The notes under the pieces: model-generated
What the model was told of the DNA's origin: nothing
Databases searched by the model: none
The model's input: the letters and a program-made list of their open reading frames with translations, nothing else
In this document: piece after piece, positions 5,072 through 5,906 of the stretch
Numbering within the stretch: position 1 is the stretch's first letter
Layout of the letters: each line of letters starts with the position of its first letter
Position numbers and translations under genes: made by a program
DNA from: Thalassolituus sp.
Lineage (GTDB): Bacteria > Pseudomonadota > Gammaproteobacteria > Pseudomonadales > Oceanobacteraceae
Reading direction: 5' to 3'
NCBI GenBank assembly: GCA_029212275.1
Contig: JARGOI010000176.1
Coordinates: forward strand, 1 to 5,906
DNA: 5,906 bases

Positions 5072-5896
5072 TTATGATTTATAAAAACCTTTAGCTGCGC
5101 GCCACATATTAAAGCCAAACAATTCACTGAGTTGTTTGGCTTTTTTACGTGCCTCTGTTTTTTCTGGAATAGTTTGCTTGGTATTACTTGCCCAAATAAT
5201 CCAATTGCCATCGGTCGTTGTGGCATGCATCACCGTCAAAAAATATTCGCGCAGTAGCGGTAACATAACGCCATTTTCACGGTGTTCTTTCCACAGGTTT
5301 AATACTAACCAACCGTCTTCTTGTAACACTCTTTGGCAGTGCTCAATAAAAGTGGTTTGCAACTGTTGCAGATCTAAACCATCGGCCAAATATAAATCGC
5401 TAAACAAGAGTTCGTAATGATTGTCTGGGGCTTGCGCGATAAAATCGTGGGCGCTTAATGCATGAGTTTTCAGTTTTGAACTGCGTGGCAAACCAAAATA
5501 TTGATAGGCGACTTGAATGACCGCTTGGCGTAAATCGACGGCATCAATAACAACATCATCAAGGTGTTCAAACAAAGCGCGTGCTAACAGTCCGCCACCA
5601 GTGCCTAAGATAGCGACACGTGAAGGCGCAGCTGACATGACGTTAAGCACGGAAATCATCGCACGGCTATAGTCGTGTTGCGGTTGATTGGGCCGAGCCA
5701 AAAGTTGGCAGCTCTGTTCGTCAGCAGTACCAAAACTTAGGTAGCGTTTATTGCCATCGTCAAACACTTGGATGATGCCGTATTCGTCATAGCGCTGATG
5801 TAATTCTCGCCCCAGCAACGGCTGCTTTAACACCTGAAGAGGCAACGTAGAAATCATCGCAAGCGTCTTTTGTTTTGGTGCTTTATTTTGATCCAT
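5072..5896 (-). CDS. Spermidine-synthase-like protein (SAM-binding Rossmann fold), probably not an aminopropyltransferase
   Basis: This 274-residue protein has the fold of the spermidine/spermine synthase superfamily. It has an N-terminal beta region with FDDGNKRYLSFG (45-56), then HDYSRAM (74-80), a nucleotide-binding glycine loop VAILGTGGGLLARAL (94-108), an acidic strand IDAVDLRQAVIQVA (117-130), SDLYLADG (166-173) and a closing strand DGWLVLNLW (194-202). Catalytic signatures of polyamine enzymes are changed: the YHE motif reads YSR, and the DxTDPxGP gate is reduced to one aspartate (Asp167). A general SAM-dependent methyltransferase or an uncharacterised relative is more likely than SpeE, and no substrate can be named. 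No polyamine gene lies nearby. The ATG at 5896 has only ten upstream bases in view and no ribosome binding site among them. Met14 is an alternative start. It converges on ompW with 24 bases between the stop codons. Confidence 0.85.
   Translation of the reverse strand: MDQNKAPKQKTLAMISTLPLQVLKQPLLGRELHQRYDEYGIIQVFDDGNKRYLSFGTADEQSCQLLARPNQPQHDYSRAMISVLNVMSAAPSRVAILGTGGGLLARALFEHLDDVVIDAVDLRQAVIQVAYQYFGLPRSSKLKTHALSAHDFIAQAPDNHYELLFSDLYLADGLDLQQLQTTFIEHCQRVLQEDGWLVLNLWKEHRENGVMLPLLREYFLTVMHATTTDGNWIIWASNTKQTIPEKTEARKKAKQLSELFGFNMWRAAKGFYKS
5111..5146 (+). terminator. Intrinsic terminator of ompW, embedded in the convergent gene
   Basis: A perfect 12-bp stem, AAAGCCAAACAA (5111-5122) with TTGTTTGGCTTT (5132-5143), closes a nine-base loop and runs into six T residues (5141-5146). 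It lies 63 bases after the ompW stop and inside the 3' coding end of the - strand gene, where it encodes about residues 251-262. Read on the - strand the hairpin is followed by TTTAATATG, a poor U-tract, so it should terminate + strand transcripts only. Confidence 0.88.
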
Positions 5897-5906
5897 AGTT
5901 TTGCAA

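Noticed and set aside
5136..5417. 93-codon open frame on the + strand after ompW
   Set aside because: It is antisense to the conserved spermidine-synthase-like gene and begins inside the terminator region, with no ribosome binding site.

Overview
The window reads as a chromosomal segment of a marine-type gammaproteobacterium. Five of its six full genes have clear gammaproteobacterial relatives: phosphoglucomutase, oxygen-independent coproporphyrinogen III dehydrogenase, an FNR/Anr regulator, OmpW and a spermidine-synthase-like protein. The hemN-fnr/anr order matches Pseudomonas and its relatives (recalled, not searched), and the base composition is moderate to AT-rich. A member of the Oceanospirillales or a nearby order is my best guess, but the species cannot be fixed from this sequence. 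No tRNA, rRNA, insertion sequence, CRISPR array or phage gene is visible.

Layout. (1) pgm (27-1703, +) starts at TTG behind a good ribosome binding site and ends in a strong intrinsic terminator (1736-1760). (2) A second + strand unit follows. A perfect FNR box (1781-1794) lies at class II distance from an extended -10. It precedes an unannotated 43-residue single-helix membrane protein (1856-1987), then hemN (2019-3431) and fnr (3454-4167). The three genes are 31 and 22 bases apart and look like one operon. (3) A 202-base AT-rich spacer holds a tandem 16-bp repeat directly after the fnr stop, then a second perfect FNR box (4283-4296) with a -10 at the same class II spacing. This drives ompW (4370-5047). 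(4) A spermidine-synthase-fold protein (5072-5896) lies on the - strand, convergent with ompW. The ompW terminator hairpin sits inside the 3' coding end of this gene.

How it works together. Regions 2 and 3 form a compact oxygen-response module. The FNR protein has all four Fe-S cysteines and the FNR-type recognition helix, so it should act on both boxes. It would activate its own operon (autoregulation through hemN), oxygen-free haem synthesis and an outer-membrane OmpW porin. The two points most worth following are the small membrane protein co-expressed with hemN and fnr, and the fact that three residues known to govern oxygen-dependent dimerisation of E. coli FNR are all replaced here. pgm and the convergent gene have no evident link to this module.
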